Shown here: positions 20,134 through 29,152 of the stretch, one piece after another
How the letters are laid out: each line of letters starts with the position of its first letter
Numbering within the stretch: position 1 is the first letter of the stretch
Assembly (NCBI RefSeq): GCF_040358985.1
Contig: NZ_CP132932.1
Coordinates: forward strand, 2,418,001 to 2,482,000
Direction: 5' to 3'
DNA length: 64,000 bases
From: Tunturibacter empetritectus
GTDB lineage: Bacteria; Acidobacteriota; Terriglobia; Terriglobales; Acidobacteriaceae
Program-made: the position numbers and the translations under genes
The notes under the pieces: generated by a model
Database searches by the model: none
What the model saw: only the letters and a program-made list of their open reading frames with translations
Told to the model about the DNA's origin: nothing

Positions 20134-21504
20134 CTATCGGGGTATTGACCCGACTTGGCGGACGGCCGCGGCCTGAAGGCGTTGCCATAAGTGGTCTAAC
20201 CAAAGGAGATGCTCCGGCTTCATGAGGACGGATCGGAGGCAGGTGACTTTGTTTGCCGCGTCGTTTTTGGGGGTATCTTGCCAGGTATTATGTGAAAAAA
20301 AACGCACCGGAAGCTTGGCGAGAGCAAGGTGGAGATCGTTTTTGGCGGCTTCGTCGAAGATGGACTGAGCCAGCGCCGAGGAGGCTTCTGGTGTGGGGGC
20401 GTTCACGGCCCAGAAGACGATGTCGAGCTGAGGCGGACTGGAGGGGGTGAGGAAGTGGGGGGATTCGGTGAGGCGGCGGTGGAGTTCCAAGGCTGCGGTG
20501 TGACTGGCTTCGAGGCCCTGGGCGAAGACGCCGCCGGGAATGTAGGGGAGGAGTTGCTGGGTCGCCCAAAGAGCTACGGCGGAGGCTCCGGCGCGGGAGC
20601 ACTCGAGGGAGATCTCGCCGAGGTGGAGATCTTTAGAGGAGAAGTAGGTGTAGGGAGAGTCGTGCTTGTAGAAGCGGCCGACGGCTGGGTCGCGGAAGAG
20701 GATGGAGCCGCAGCCGTAGGGTTGGAGGCCGTGCTTGTGGGGATCGATGACGATGGAGTCGGCGTGGGGGATGGCGTCGAAGGCAGCGCGGGTCTCGGGG
20801 GAGAGATTGGAGGCGAGGGTGAAGTAGCCGCCGTAGGCCGCATCGACGTGTATGCGGAAGTTGAACCTTTTCTGCAGCACGAGGACTTGGTCGAGTGGAT
20901 CAACCGAGCCGATGGCCGTTGTGCCTAGCGTGACGACGACGGTGCCGATGTTTTGGGTTTCGAGGAGACGCTCGAGTGCGTGGAGGTCCATTCGGCCGCG
21001 GTCGTCGGAGGGGATGGCGAGAAAGGGCAGGCCGAGGACGCTTGAGATGCGGTTGTGCGTGTAGTGGGCCTGGTCAGAGGCGGCGATGGCCTTGCCTGGT
21101 GCGAGTTGGCCGGCGACCCAGAGGGCTTCAAGATTCGCGAAAGTGCCACCGCTTGAGAGGTGGCCGAGATGCTGGGGCCAGTGAAACATCTTTGCAAGAG
21201 CGGCGACGGCTTCGATCTCCATGGCGGAGCTGGCGCGGCCACCGTCGAGGGCGTGATTGTTTGGGTTGACCGACATGGCCAGAGCGTAGGCGGCGCGGGC
21301 GATGGGGTGGGGCGGCTTGAGCATCTGGCCGGCGTAGAGAGGATGGGCGTAGGGGTAGTTGTCCTGCAGGCGGCTGGCTACCTGATTGAGGATCGCAGAG
21401 GCTGTTTCGTCCAGCGGGGGCGCGGGTGCGGGCGGCAGATGGGCAAAGCCTTCATCGAGGCGGCTCTGAGCTTCGGCGAGGAGCTGGAAGATGTCGTATC
21501 GCAT
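20134..21504 (-). CDS. PLP-dependent group II decarboxylase
   Basis: Amino-acid decarboxylase of the group II (aromatic amino acid / aspartate / tyrosine) family, 456 residues. Family marks: HPLYAGQML, HLSSGGTFANLEALW (about 115-130), HVDAAYGGYFTL with the PLP-ring Asp at about 221, and DPHKHGLQPYGCG with the Schiff-base Lys at about 257. It starts only 6 bases after the stop of the small membrane gene at 21511, so the two are very likely co-transcribed. The ribosome site is weak, consistent with coupling. The substrate cannot be told; the N-terminal layout resembles the tyrosine/aspartate decarboxylases rather than glutamate decarboxylase. Confidence 0.88.
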   Translation of the reverse strand: MRYDIFQLLAEAQSRLDEGFAHLPPAPAPPLDETASAILNQVASRLQDNYPYAHPLYAGQMLKPPHPIARAAYALAMSVNPNNHALDGGRASSAMEIEAVAALAKMFHWPQHLGHLSSGGTFANLEALWVAGQLAPGKAIAASDQAHYTHNRISSVLGLPFLAIPSDDRGRMDLHALERLLETQNIGTVVVTLGTTAIGSVDPLDQVLVLQKRFNFRIHVDAAYGGYFTLASNLSPETRAAFDAIPHADSIVIDPHKHGLQPYGCGSILFRDPAVGRFYKHDSPYTYFSSKDLHLGEISLECSRAGASAVALWATQQLLPYIPGGVFAQGLEASHTAALELHRRLTESPHFLTPSSPPQLDIVFWAVNAPTPEASSALAQSIFDEAAKNDLHLALAKLPVRFFSHNTWQDTPKNDAANKVTCLRSVLMKPEHLLWLDHLWQRLQAAAVRQVGSIPR

Positions 21505-21510
21505 AGAACC

Positions 21511-21813
21511 CTAGTAGGCAGACCGAGTGACGAAACCTATCTTGATCATCAACCCGAGCACTGTTGCGAGAATGAGGGCAACCGTCGTCCACGGTGCGTA
21601 GCTTCGCAGGCGCTTGGTTAAGGCTTCAATAACGAGAATAAGCGCGTAGAGGAGAAATATAAGGACGAGTCCATCCGCCACGAAGTATCGTGTTACGGCA
21701 GGAGTAGTCACCGTAAGGCCCCACTGTAGATTGAACGGATGGGCAAAGCTGCCGATGACGAAAACTAACAGGAAGAGAACAAATTGAAGAAGAGTGACCG
21801 CTGCTTTTTTCAT
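21511..21813 (-). CDS. Small hypothetical membrane protein
   Basis: 100 residues with three hydrophobic segments: about 6-24, 45-65 and 76-94. A short outward loop contains SFAHPFNLQWGLTVTTPAVTRYF. I recognise no family. It lies directly upstream of the decarboxylase (6-base gap, same strand), so a shared function is possible but unproved. GAGAG stands before the ATG. Confidence 0.6.
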   Translation of the reverse strand: MKKAAVTLLQFVLFLLVFVIGSFAHPFNLQWGLTVTTPAVTRYFVADGLVLIFLLYALILVIEALTKRLRSYAPWTTVALILATVLGLMIKIGFVTRSAY

Positions 21814-21930
21814 GGATGAACTCTCGGGTTGGGTCTAGTGTGATGACGTATGCGTCCATAAAGATATAGCGGACAACGTGCGACCACCGTTTGATGTGAC
21901 GACGTTGATGTTCGGCGGATCTGGTAGGCC

Positions 21931-23598
21931 CTAATTCAGATTGGACTCAAAGAGATCGTAGCGGTGTTCGAGCTCCCATTGTTCGGCGGCTTTTTCGCTG
22001 GATTGAAGAAAGCTCAGGCAGTTTGGTGTGGGGTTTGCGGATCCCAGAGGCTGTCCGGCACAGGCGGCGACAGTTTTGGTGAAGACATCGGGCTGCTGCC
22101 AGAGACTGGGGCCGGGAAGGAAGTTGTGTTCAAGGCTGGTGCGGGCGGATTGTTTGAGGTCGAGGTAGGAAAGGTCGAAGTCCATGGCGGCGCGTGTGTA
22201 CTCGTTGGTGAGATCGATGCGGGAGACGCCTTCGTCGTCGGTGGAGAGGGCGATGGGAACGCGGGCAGCGCGATAGGACGGAAGCGGATGCCAGGGGGCT
22301 GTGACTCCGAGGATGACATCGTTCGAGGTGAGGTTGATCTCAACCATGATGTGACGGTCGGCTAATTCTTTCAGCAATGCCTGCGGCTCGTTCTCGTACA
22401 TGACGTCGACGCCGTGGCCGATGCGTTCTGCGTGGCCGAGATCGACGGCTTCGCGAATGTGGAAGCGGAGACCATCGGGTGGCACGAGGCCAGGGGCGAT
22501 CTCGCCGGCGTGGAGGGCGATGTGGACCTTGGGGTAGACGCTATGGAGGTAGTCGAGCATCAACATCTGGCGGTGGTATTCGGACATGGATAGGTAGGCG
22601 TCTTCGGGCTGCACGAAGTTGAGACCGACGACGCGAGGGTCGACTGAGGCGACCTCGAAGGCCAGGAGGGTCTGCGCGAAGACGTGCTCCGGGGGGAAGG
22701 CGCGAAGGACTTGGTAGAGAAAGCGAACCTTGACGGAGCAGCCCGATCGGGCGCTGGGTTGGCCGCAGTCTTCGATGCGGTCACGAGCGTCGAGGGCGTC
22801 ATCAAGTTCTTTGCGATCGACGGCGACTTCGTTGCGGAGGCCTGCGTTAAGAAGGGTTTCGCGGAGATGGCTGAGGTCCTCTCGGGTGGTACCGGTGGCG
22901 TCGCCGGTGCGGTTTTGCGCCGGATCTGCGGGGGTCGTGGGCCAGTCAATTTTTGAGACGATCTTGGAGAGGTCGGTGAATATGGGTGTCTCCATGACCT
23001 CCAGATACTGCTCGTTCTGAGCGGCGGCGCGGGTGGCGACTTCGTCAAGCCATTCTCCGGCATGGGATTTGTTGAGAGTGCGGAAGCGGTCGAAGGTGGC
23101 GAAGAATTGATCGTGCCCGCTGACGCCTGCACTGGGAACAAAAGCGCGCATGGAGAAGGAGTCGACGAGAGCGTCGTAGAGCTTCTGGTCTTTGAAGGCG
23201 CCCTCGGCGCGGGCGTGGCCCTCGCCACAAACGGGCTGCGGCGGGATGCTGCGAGTGGTGCCGCTTGGCTTGACCAGGGTGTGGGTGGTTAGGTCGACGC
23301 AGAGAAGATCAGAGGCTGCATCCTTAATAAGGGTCTCGGCGTAGATGGCTCCCGAGAGGTGCATGTGCAGGTCGGCACCCTTGGGCATGCGGGTGAGGAA
23401 GGCGTTGAGTTGGAGAGGACTTTGCCTTGCGGTGTTGAAGGCTTTGATGGCGCGCTGTTCGCGTGGCGTGGGAGTTGTTCCGGCTCCCTTCCCAACGGCC
23501 GCTGCTGTGGCCGGTGGCGTTGCAACTTGCGCGTGGGCGGCGGTGACGAAACAAAGAGACAATACTACAGACGTGAGGCTTTGAAGGCGACGGAGCAT
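21931..23598 (-). CDS. Secreted adenosine deaminase-family protein
   Basis: Metal-dependent amidohydrolase of the adenosine/AMP deaminase family. Start set at ATG 23598, with AAGGA 7 bases upstream, giving a signal peptide ending AHAQ (about residue 24) and a 555-residue product; the frame is open to 23715. The metal site HMH (about 78-80) is in GADLHMHLSGA. Further motifs are LHAGE (catalytic Glu), ERIGHGVD and ALSTDDEGVSR, the two late metal/substrate Asp of the family. It is longer than bacterial cytosolic deaminases (about 340) because of an N-terminal Ala/Pro/Thr linker and inserts, like the extracellular ADGF-type enzymes. Acting outside the cytoplasm it could salvage nucleosides; that role is inferred. 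Confidence 0.87.
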   Translation of the reverse strand: MLRRLQSLTSVVLSLCFVTAAHAQVATPPATAAAVGKGAGTTPTPREQRAIKAFNTARQSPLQLNAFLTRMPKGADLHMHLSGAIYAETLIKDAASDLLCVDLTTHTLVKPSGTTRSIPPQPVCGEGHARAEGAFKDQKLYDALVDSFSMRAFVPSAGVSGHDQFFATFDRFRTLNKSHAGEWLDEVATRAAAQNEQYLEVMETPIFTDLSKIVSKIDWPTTPADPAQNRTGDATGTTREDLSHLRETLLNAGLRNEVAVDRKELDDALDARDRIEDCGQPSARSGCSVKVRFLYQVLRAFPPEHVFAQTLLAFEVASVDPRVVGLNFVQPEDAYLSMSEYHRQMLMLDYLHSVYPKVHIALHAGEIAPGLVPPDGLRFHIREAVDLGHAERIGHGVDVMYENEPQALLKELADRHIMVEINLTSNDVILGVTAPWHPLPSYRAARVPIALSTDDEGVSRIDLTNEYTRAAMDFDLSYLDLKQSARTSLEHNFLPGPSLWQQPDVFTKTVAACAGQPLGSANPTPNCLSFLQSSEKAAEQWELEHRYDLFESNLN

Positions 23599-23801
23599 GG
23601 GCGTCCTTGAAGTTCGAATGATGAGAAAGGATAGCGCGATACGGGTGAGTTGGCGGTATGGCTCGGGATTGCTATACTTAGAATGCGTTTGCGTTGCTGG
23701 CTTCCCCACCGGCAATGGGCTCCGTGAAAAGCCGGGCCGACAGATGTAGCATTAGCGCACGGCGGTTCTTGGCGATCCCCGATAACAGGCGCGCATGCCA
23801 A

Positions 23802-23876
23802 GGCCAGATAGCTCAGTGGTAGAGCGCGGCCCTGAAAAGGCCGGCGTCGGCGGTTCGATCCCGTCTCTGGCCACCA
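23802..23876 (+). tRNA. tRNA-Phe (GAA)
   Basis: Complete cloverleaf. Acceptor GGCCAGA pairs with TCTGGCC; D-arm GCTC-AGTGGTA-GAGC; anticodon stem CGGCC/GGCCG with loop CTGAAAA, giving anticodon GAA; variable loop GCGTC; T-arm GGCGG-TTCGATC-CCGTC; discriminator A and an encoded CCA (23874-23876). It reads plus and is overlapped on the other strand by the end of a recombinase remnant. Confidence 0.96.
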
Positions 23877-24535
23877 TTACTTCTACACACTTCCTCAGAG
23901 TCTTCCAATACGTTGAATAATTCAACGTCCCCGGAGACTTCGAGTAGAGGACCATCGGGAGCTTTCTTCGGCGTAAGTATAAGCTGCCAAATATGTTTAG
24001 CCATAATCTGCCGTGCAATTTCGACATCGCCGTGCAGAAGCCTGCAAATCTCAGCGGCCTGATAACAGAGAATTTTTTTTAACTCCTCCAGAGACAGCGA
24101 CAGCCTTTGCGGCTGATTCATCTCAGCCAAACGGTCGTCTAACCTTCCTATCTCCGCTTCGATGGTGGCCAATTTCGACAAAAGATTATGCGAATGCCCG
24201 ATTGTCGCAATCGCATCGGTTACGCTATTCACTTGTATCTTCAATTCCTGCCGCTTCGCCTGAAGTGCTGCTACTCCGTTCGCGGCGCTGTCCGTCTATT
24301 CACGGAGTTCGTGCAAGCGACCCTGTAGTCGTTCCTGAAAATGCTTAAGTGCATAAGCAACCGCAACAGGGCTGAAAGTTCGGTTAGACAACCCGCGGAG
24401 AAGTTGGGCTTCAAGTCTGTCCCGGCGGATCAGGACGCTATTCGTACAGACTCCCTGGTAGCGATGATTTGGACAGCCGATCCCTGCAGATGAGTCTCGT
24501 GAAGCCGCCCATCTGCAGAGGTCTGGTGAAAACGA
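23813..24535 (-). pseudogene. Serine site-specific recombinase, C-terminal remnant
   Basis: C-terminal part of a large serine recombinase (resolvase/invertase type). Reading minus from about 24535, the frame shows a zinc-ribbon zone with GIGCPNHRYQGVCTNS (two Cys) followed by VLIRRDRLEAQLLRGL. An amber codon at 24296-24298 follows HELRE. The same frame then runs on through a coiled coil (LATIEAEIGRLDDRLAEM), IMAKHIWQLILTPKKAPDGP and LLEVSGDVELF, which are typical of these recombinases. It ends at 23813, antisense inside tRNA-Phe. The catalytic N-terminal domain is missing: the frame is cut where the TonB-receptor gene ends at 24536. So one nonsense codon and one large truncation make it non-functional. 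It points to a past insertion at this tRNA. Confidence 0.8.
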
Positions 24536-27500
24536 CTAGAACTGGAACCGACCGCCCAGTTGAATGATTCGGCCCTGATGCGCTGTTTGCACGTAGCCTA
24601 AGGTCGAGTCATCAAAGCTCGGATCGGGGTTACCGTAGTTCGCGTAGTTGAGGATGTTGAGAGCTTCGCCGCGTAACGTGAAGGTCGAGTGTTCCGCACC
24701 CCACCACTTGATCTGGAAGTTCTTGCTCAGGCCGGTATCCAGCGTAAAGTAGCCAGGACCACGAAATGTGTTCTGCTTGTTGCCTTGCCCTTCTCCTAGA
24801 CCAGACGGAGTGGAGAAGTCTGCGGCGCCGCCAGCAAACACAGAGGTTTGACTATAGCCGGCGCGTCGTTCGTCCGAACGGCTAAAGCTGCGCTTGGTGC
24901 CGCTATAGACAGGAAGATCGTATTGCACACCATCCTGGTTGTAGTCGTGCGCTCCGGAGGTGGTCGCGATGGAGAACGGAGAACCAGATTGAGCGATGAT
25001 CGAATTGTTGATGCTCCAGCCGGACAACACTTCATTCAGTGCGGTCTGATGAAACTTGGCTGGAACTTCGTAAACCTGAGAGAGACTGAAGCGGTTGCGG
25101 ATATCGCCATTCAGGTTGCTGTACTGCGAATGAATGTTGTACTGATCGGTGAAGGAAACATTTGGATCGCCGAGGGATTTACCCCAAGTGTAGGACGCCT
25201 GATAGGTCAGCTTTCCGATAGTTTGCCGCGCGGTAGCGATGAGTGCGTTGTAGTTGGAGATACCAGCGTTTCTGAAGAACTTGATCTGCGCAAAATCAGT
25301 GTTGTAGCGCTGATTGGCCGGGTCTGCGGTTAGGCCAGGATAGGTATTCACGTCGGTCTGAACGATCTGGTCGTAACCGTAGGACCCCGAGTAGAGCAAG
25401 CCGAAGACAAGCTTCGCAGGCATCTGCTGCTCGATTCCGATGTTGTATAGGACCGCCTTCTGCGGCTTTACATTTGGATCGGTTCCGTTGAGGCCATACG
25501 GCTGGGGGTTCCCGTTTGCGTCCAGCGGAGCGCCCTTCTTCGAAAATCCGAAGACAGGCACTGTCGGTAGAACAAAGCCGTAAGGATTGCCTCCCGGAGG
25601 CCCTTGTACCGTGCTGTTGCCGTAGAGCGAGGGTGTGGTGATTCCGAATTGGCTGATGGAGAGGCGAGTCGGCGGTTGTGTGGGGAGGTTATTGGCAACC
25701 AGGGTTAGGGTCAGGTCGTCGCTATAGAGGCCGGCGCCCGCATGCAACAGCGTGTTGTTGTTTGTTCCGGGGAGCGTATATGCAACCGAGGCCCGCGGAA
25801 GAAAGTTCTTGTTGCGCGAGCTTGCGTACACATTGCTAACCGAGACGCTGGATGCGTTTGCGACTTGTTGTTGAAGAGAGGATCCAGATCCGAGGACCAC
25901 GTTTGCGTACGGCTCAGCATTCTTGCCGTAACTGGCCGGATTACCGTAGTCATCCCAGCGAAGTCCGTAAGTGAGTAAAAGATGAGGTGTGATCTTCCAG
26001 GCGTCCTGCGCATAGAGACCAAAGCGACTTCCCTGAGCACCGAAGAGCTGAGGAAGAAACTTGCCGTCCTGCGCCGATAAGGTGTAAATCTGTTGACCGT
26101 TCGTGACGTCGTCCAGGAAGTTATAAATTCCAAAGCTGAGTTGCAGAAAGACACGGCCATACAGCGCGCTTTGGTCGGCGAACTCGTTGTTATAGGATCC
26201 CTGGAAGCCAAAAGTCATGTTGTGCCTGCCTTTGACGTAGGACACTGTGTCGCGGCCATAGGTCTGGTGCTCTGCCTGCGTCTCTAGAAACTGCGACACG
26301 TTCCCGCCACCGCATCCACCGCATCCATTGACGTAAGGCACAGTCAATAAGACAGTGCTATGTGCCGTAGGCGCGTAATTGAAGGCGAAACGAGTCTGTC
26401 CGAAGCTTGCCTGGTTTAGCAGCGAGGAGCTGAATTCATGAGTGTAGTTTCCAGCGATGTAATACCCCGTGCTTGGGGTCTGTCCATCGTAGGTGGATTG
26501 AATTCTCGCGGAGACGCTGTTTTGGTCAAACCGGAAGAAGCTTGCGTAAAGACGGTCTTTCCCGCTGCGCAGGGTGTGATCGAGACGGAAGTTGTACTGG
26601 GCGCCATTATCCGTCTGCGGCGTGGCAAAGGGAGACTGCTGATTGATTGCGAGGCTACACGGAATTACCGTAGCGCTGGTGCCTGAGGGGTCGCAACTGG
26701 AGTCCACATCGCTGCCCCTGAGGGTGACCTGCGCATTCGAGATCGCCCGATCCGCAGGGAATGGCGCCAGCCCTTTTGCGATGTTTTGAGAGTTTGGATA
26801 GTGCGCCAACCCCCATGCGATGAAGTCGTTCGAGTAGTAGGTCTGAAAGCCCGCGTTGGGGGTTCCGACTTGCTGATTGAAGTAAGAGCCAAAGAAGAAG
26901 GTGCGATCTTTCCAAATTGGTCCGCCAAGCGCACCGGAGACGAACTGTTTCCGGAAGGGCGTCTTCACACCGAAGGGCGCCACGGCCGCGAATGGAGTAC
27001 CGGTGTAGGTGTAGTCCGCATCGCCGTGAAATTTATTTGCACCGGACTTTGTAGTAATGCTGGTCTGGATGCCGCTGCTCGTTCCATTCTCGACGGAGAA
27101 GGTCGTCGTCTGAAGCGCAATCTCCTGGACCATGTCCGGGTGTGGAACGATCGTGACAGCTCCTGGGCCTGCACCGTTTGTATCTGTCTGCGTGAAGCCG
27201 CCGATCTGACTATTGACCGGAATAAAGTCGAGCAGATATAAGTTGCCAGCGTTGGAACGGCCGTTTGCGCTCTCCCCAGAAGTGGTGCGGTTGACGGGGA
27301 TATTTACCTGTCCCTCATCGATGCCCGTCGCTCCTGGCGCGGACCGCAGTAAGCTCAACGTGGAACGATTCTGGAGTGGGAACTCTTCGATCTCACGGGC
27401 GCTCAAGGTGTATTGCAGACGGGTTTCGTCCAGGTTCAAGCCGTGGCTATCCTCGGCTGAAACTGTCACAGTGTCATTGGTACCGTTGATTGCGACCTGG

Positions 27501-27841
27501 ATATCGATGCCAGCTGTTTGTTCCGTGGTAAGTTGTGCGTCTCGAACGGTCTTGGCGAATCCTTTAGCCTCTACCGTGACCCGGTACGGTCCGGGGGGCA
27601 GCCGGTTGAAGTAGTACTGACCTGAAGGACTGGACGTTGATGTCTGACTTATGTTGGTGTCCGTGTTGGTCAATATTACGGTGGCATTGGGCACAACAGA
27701 CCCCGATGGATCCTTAATTGTGCCCTGAACATTGCTCGTAAACTGCGCAGACGCAGAGTAAGCGGAGAAAAACAGGGTTAATGCCAGTGCGAGGTGTCGA
27801 AGCTGTATTTGGCTTCGGATCATTCTGTTTGTTGCGAACAT
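24536..27841 (-). CDS. TonB-dependent receptor with CnaB-like N-domain (locus 1)
   Basis: Outer-membrane receptor of the large acidobacterial type, 1101 residues. Signal peptide about 1-32 (ending ASAQF). Then a carboxypeptidase-regulatory/CnaB-like domain (about 36-115; VQGTIKDPSGSVVPNATVILTN), a plug domain (about 120-260; LNLDETRLQYTLSAREIEEFPLQNR) and a barrel ending in aromatic GGRFQF. AAGGAGC lies 8 bases before the ATG. A perfect 20-base palindrome lies 36 bases upstream (27877-27896), with the LacI gene next upstream on the same strand. Such receptors are thought to bind large sugars or their fragments for TonB-driven uptake. Its place beside GH74, GH3 and GH116 genes suggests a plant-glucan ligand. 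The end abuts the recombinase remnant. Confidence 0.88.
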   Translation of the reverse strand: MFATNRMIRSQIQLRHLALALTLFFSAYSASAQFTSNVQGTIKDPSGSVVPNATVILTNTDTNISQTSTSSPSGQYYFNRLPPGPYRVTVEAKGFAKTVRDAQLTTEQTAGIDIQVAINGTNDTVTVSAEDSHGLNLDETRLQYTLSAREIEEFPLQNRSTLSLLRSAPGATGIDEGQVNIPVNRTTSGESANGRSNAGNLYLLDFIPVNSQIGGFTQTDTNGAGPGAVTIVPHPDMVQEIALQTTTFSVENGTSSGIQTSITTKSGANKFHGDADYTYTGTPFAAVAPFGVKTPFRKQFVSGALGGPIWKDRTFFFGSYFNQQVGTPNAGFQTYYSNDFIAWGLAHYPNSQNIAKGLAPFPADRAISNAQVTLRGSDVDSSCDPSGTSATVIPCSLAINQQSPFATPQTDNGAQYNFRLDHTLRSGKDRLYASFFRFDQNSVSARIQSTYDGQTPSTGYYIAGNYTHEFSSSLLNQASFGQTRFAFNYAPTAHSTVLLTVPYVNGCGGCGGGNVSQFLETQAEHQTYGRDTVSYVKGRHNMTFGFQGSYNNEFADQSALYGRVFLQLSFGIYNFLDDVTNGQQIYTLSAQDGKFLPQLFGAQGSRFGLYAQDAWKITPHLLLTYGLRWDDYGNPASYGKNAEPYANVVLGSGSSLQQQVANASSVSVSNVYASSRNKNFLPRASVAYTLPGTNNNTLLHAGAGLYSDDLTLTLVANNLPTQPPTRLSISQFGITTPSLYGNSTVQGPPGGNPYGFVLPTVPVFGFSKKGAPLDANGNPQPYGLNGTDPNVKPQKAVLYNIGIEQQMPAKLVFGLLYSGSYGYDQIVQTDVNTYPGLTADPANQRYNTDFAQIKFFRNAGISNYNALIATARQTIGKLTYQASYTWGKSLGDPNVSFTDQYNIHSQYSNLNGDIRNRFSLSQVYEVPAKFHQTALNEVLSGWSINNSIIAQSGSPFSIATTSGAHDYNQDGVQYDLPVYSGTKRSFSRSDERRAGYSQTSVFAGGAADFSTPSGLGEGQGNKQNTFRGPGYFTLDTGLSKNFQIKWWGAEHSTFTLRGEALNILNYANYGNPDPSFDDSTLGYVQTAHQGRIIQLGGRFQF

Positions 27842-27876
27842 GCGGGCGCTCCTTCAAAGGTTTGCAAATGCGATAG

Positions 27877-27896
27877 GATTTGAAGCGCTTCAAATC
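27877..27896. promoter_or_regulatory. LacI-type operator, copy 1
   Basis: GATTTGAAGCGCTTCAAATC, a perfect 20-base palindrome with central CG as usual for LacI-family sites. It is 36 bases upstream of the TonB receptor start. The core TTGAAGCGCTTCAA recurs at three other gene starts in the next 13 kb. Confidence 0.85.
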
Positions 27897-27977
27897 ACAC
27901 GCGAAAAGGTAGCTAAGCAAGGAGAAGATTGTCAAGGAAAATCAGCTTTGCCTCGAATCAACCTGCGGATGAGCAAC

Positions 27978-29045
27978 TCAGTGCCTCTTACCGATCTTAT
28001 TCTGTCGAGGTATGCCGTCTTTCGGCTGACTTGTCGAGGCTCGGATACGCATCTCGGGCTCAACTAGTATCAGTGGCGGCTGTGCTTTGCCTTGAATGGC
28101 CTCAAGAAGGACGCTGGAGGAGAGCATCCCGATCTTGTCGAGCGGTTGGTGCACGGTCGTCAGGGAGGGACGTTCATACTCGGATGCGGGGATATCGTCA
28201 TAACCGACGACGGAGATGTCATCCGGTACACGCAAGCCGACGCTCTGGAAGGCTCGCATCGCTCCCATCGCCGTCGAGTCGTTATAGGCAAACAGAGCCG
28301 TAAATGGGCGCCTTCGGGCCAAAAGTTCGTTGGCTGCATGATAGCCCACATAGCCATAGCGAGCCGAACCTCTCTCGTCGCCGAGTTCGAGCTGAATCGT
28401 TAAATCCGGGTCAATCTTGAGACCGAGCGCCTTAGCAGCTTTACGAATCCCCGCCCATCGTTCCGCAGTTGCTGTGCTTTCTTGTTCGCCTCGCATAAAT
28501 GCGATCTGGCGGTGACCCAATTGGTAGAGATGTTCCAGCGCAAGTCGGGTGCCGCGCTCCTCATCCAGGCATAGATTGGTAGCGTTTTCGTGAGGTTTTC
28601 TACCGCCGATGCGGACTGAGGGCAATCCCAAGTCATGGTCAAACACTGTATTGATGAGGACAAGGCCCTCGACCCCTCTGCGCATGAGGGTTTGCGGCAG
28701 CCGCTCCAGCAGCGATCTATTCCAGCGATGGCTCGTGACGAAAAAGAAATACTCTGTTTCAAGCAAATGCAACTCGATGCTTGCGATCAATGTGGAATAA
28801 TAGCCCTCACTTATGGCGGGAACGATGACACCGATCGTGTTACTTCGACCGATAGAAAGGGACCGCGCAAAATGATTCGGCCTGTAGTTGTACTCCGCAG
28901 CTGCCTTCAGGACGCGCTCCCGAGTCTTCAATGCAACCCCGGTCGATTCCACATCAGGACTGAGTGCCATCGAGACCGTACCTTGCGAGAGCCCCAAATG
29001 CTCAGCCAAAAACTTCAGACTCACAGTTTTTTTTGGTTTATTCAT
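27978..29045 (-). CDS. LacI-family transcriptional regulator
   Basis: DNA-binding repressor with sugar-binding domain, 355 residues from ATG 29045. I dropped the longer frame to 29117 because the HTH then sits at the expected N-terminus: VSLKFLAEHLGLSQGTVSMAL (about 8-28), hinge RPNHFARSL, then the periplasmic-binding-protein fold with TIGVIVPAISEGYYSTLI, GHRQIAFMRG, ALFAYNDSTAMGAMRA and DISVVGYDDIP. The HTH differs a little from the common 'VTxxDVAxxAGVS' form. It lies just upstream of the TonB receptor and divergent from the sugar symporter. It is the obvious binder of the four TTGAAGCGCTTCAA palindromes. The inducer should be a sugar released by the enzymes nearby, but which one is unknown. 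Confidence 0.93.
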   Translation of the reverse strand: MNKPKKTVSLKFLAEHLGLSQGTVSMALSPDVESTGVALKTRERVLKAAAEYNYRPNHFARSLSIGRSNTIGVIVPAISEGYYSTLIASIELHLLETEYFFFVTSHRWNRSLLERLPQTLMRRGVEGLVLINTVFDHDLGLPSVRIGGRKPHENATNLCLDEERGTRLALEHLYQLGHRQIAFMRGEQESTATAERWAGIRKAAKALGLKIDPDLTIQLELGDERGSARYGYVGYHAANELLARRRPFTALFAYNDSTAMGAMRAFQSVGLRVPDDISVVGYDDIPASEYERPSLTTVHQPLDKIGMLSSSVLLEAIQGKAQPPLILVEPEMRIRASTSQPKDGIPRQNKIGKRH

Positions 29046-29152
29046 TTGAACCGCTTTATACGCCTCCAACTTCTTCTTTGCACAGTATCGCGAATGAGGT
29101 TGCGGGCGCCACTCCAATATCGTTTTTGCCCTTTAGCCGTGACAACGGCGAC

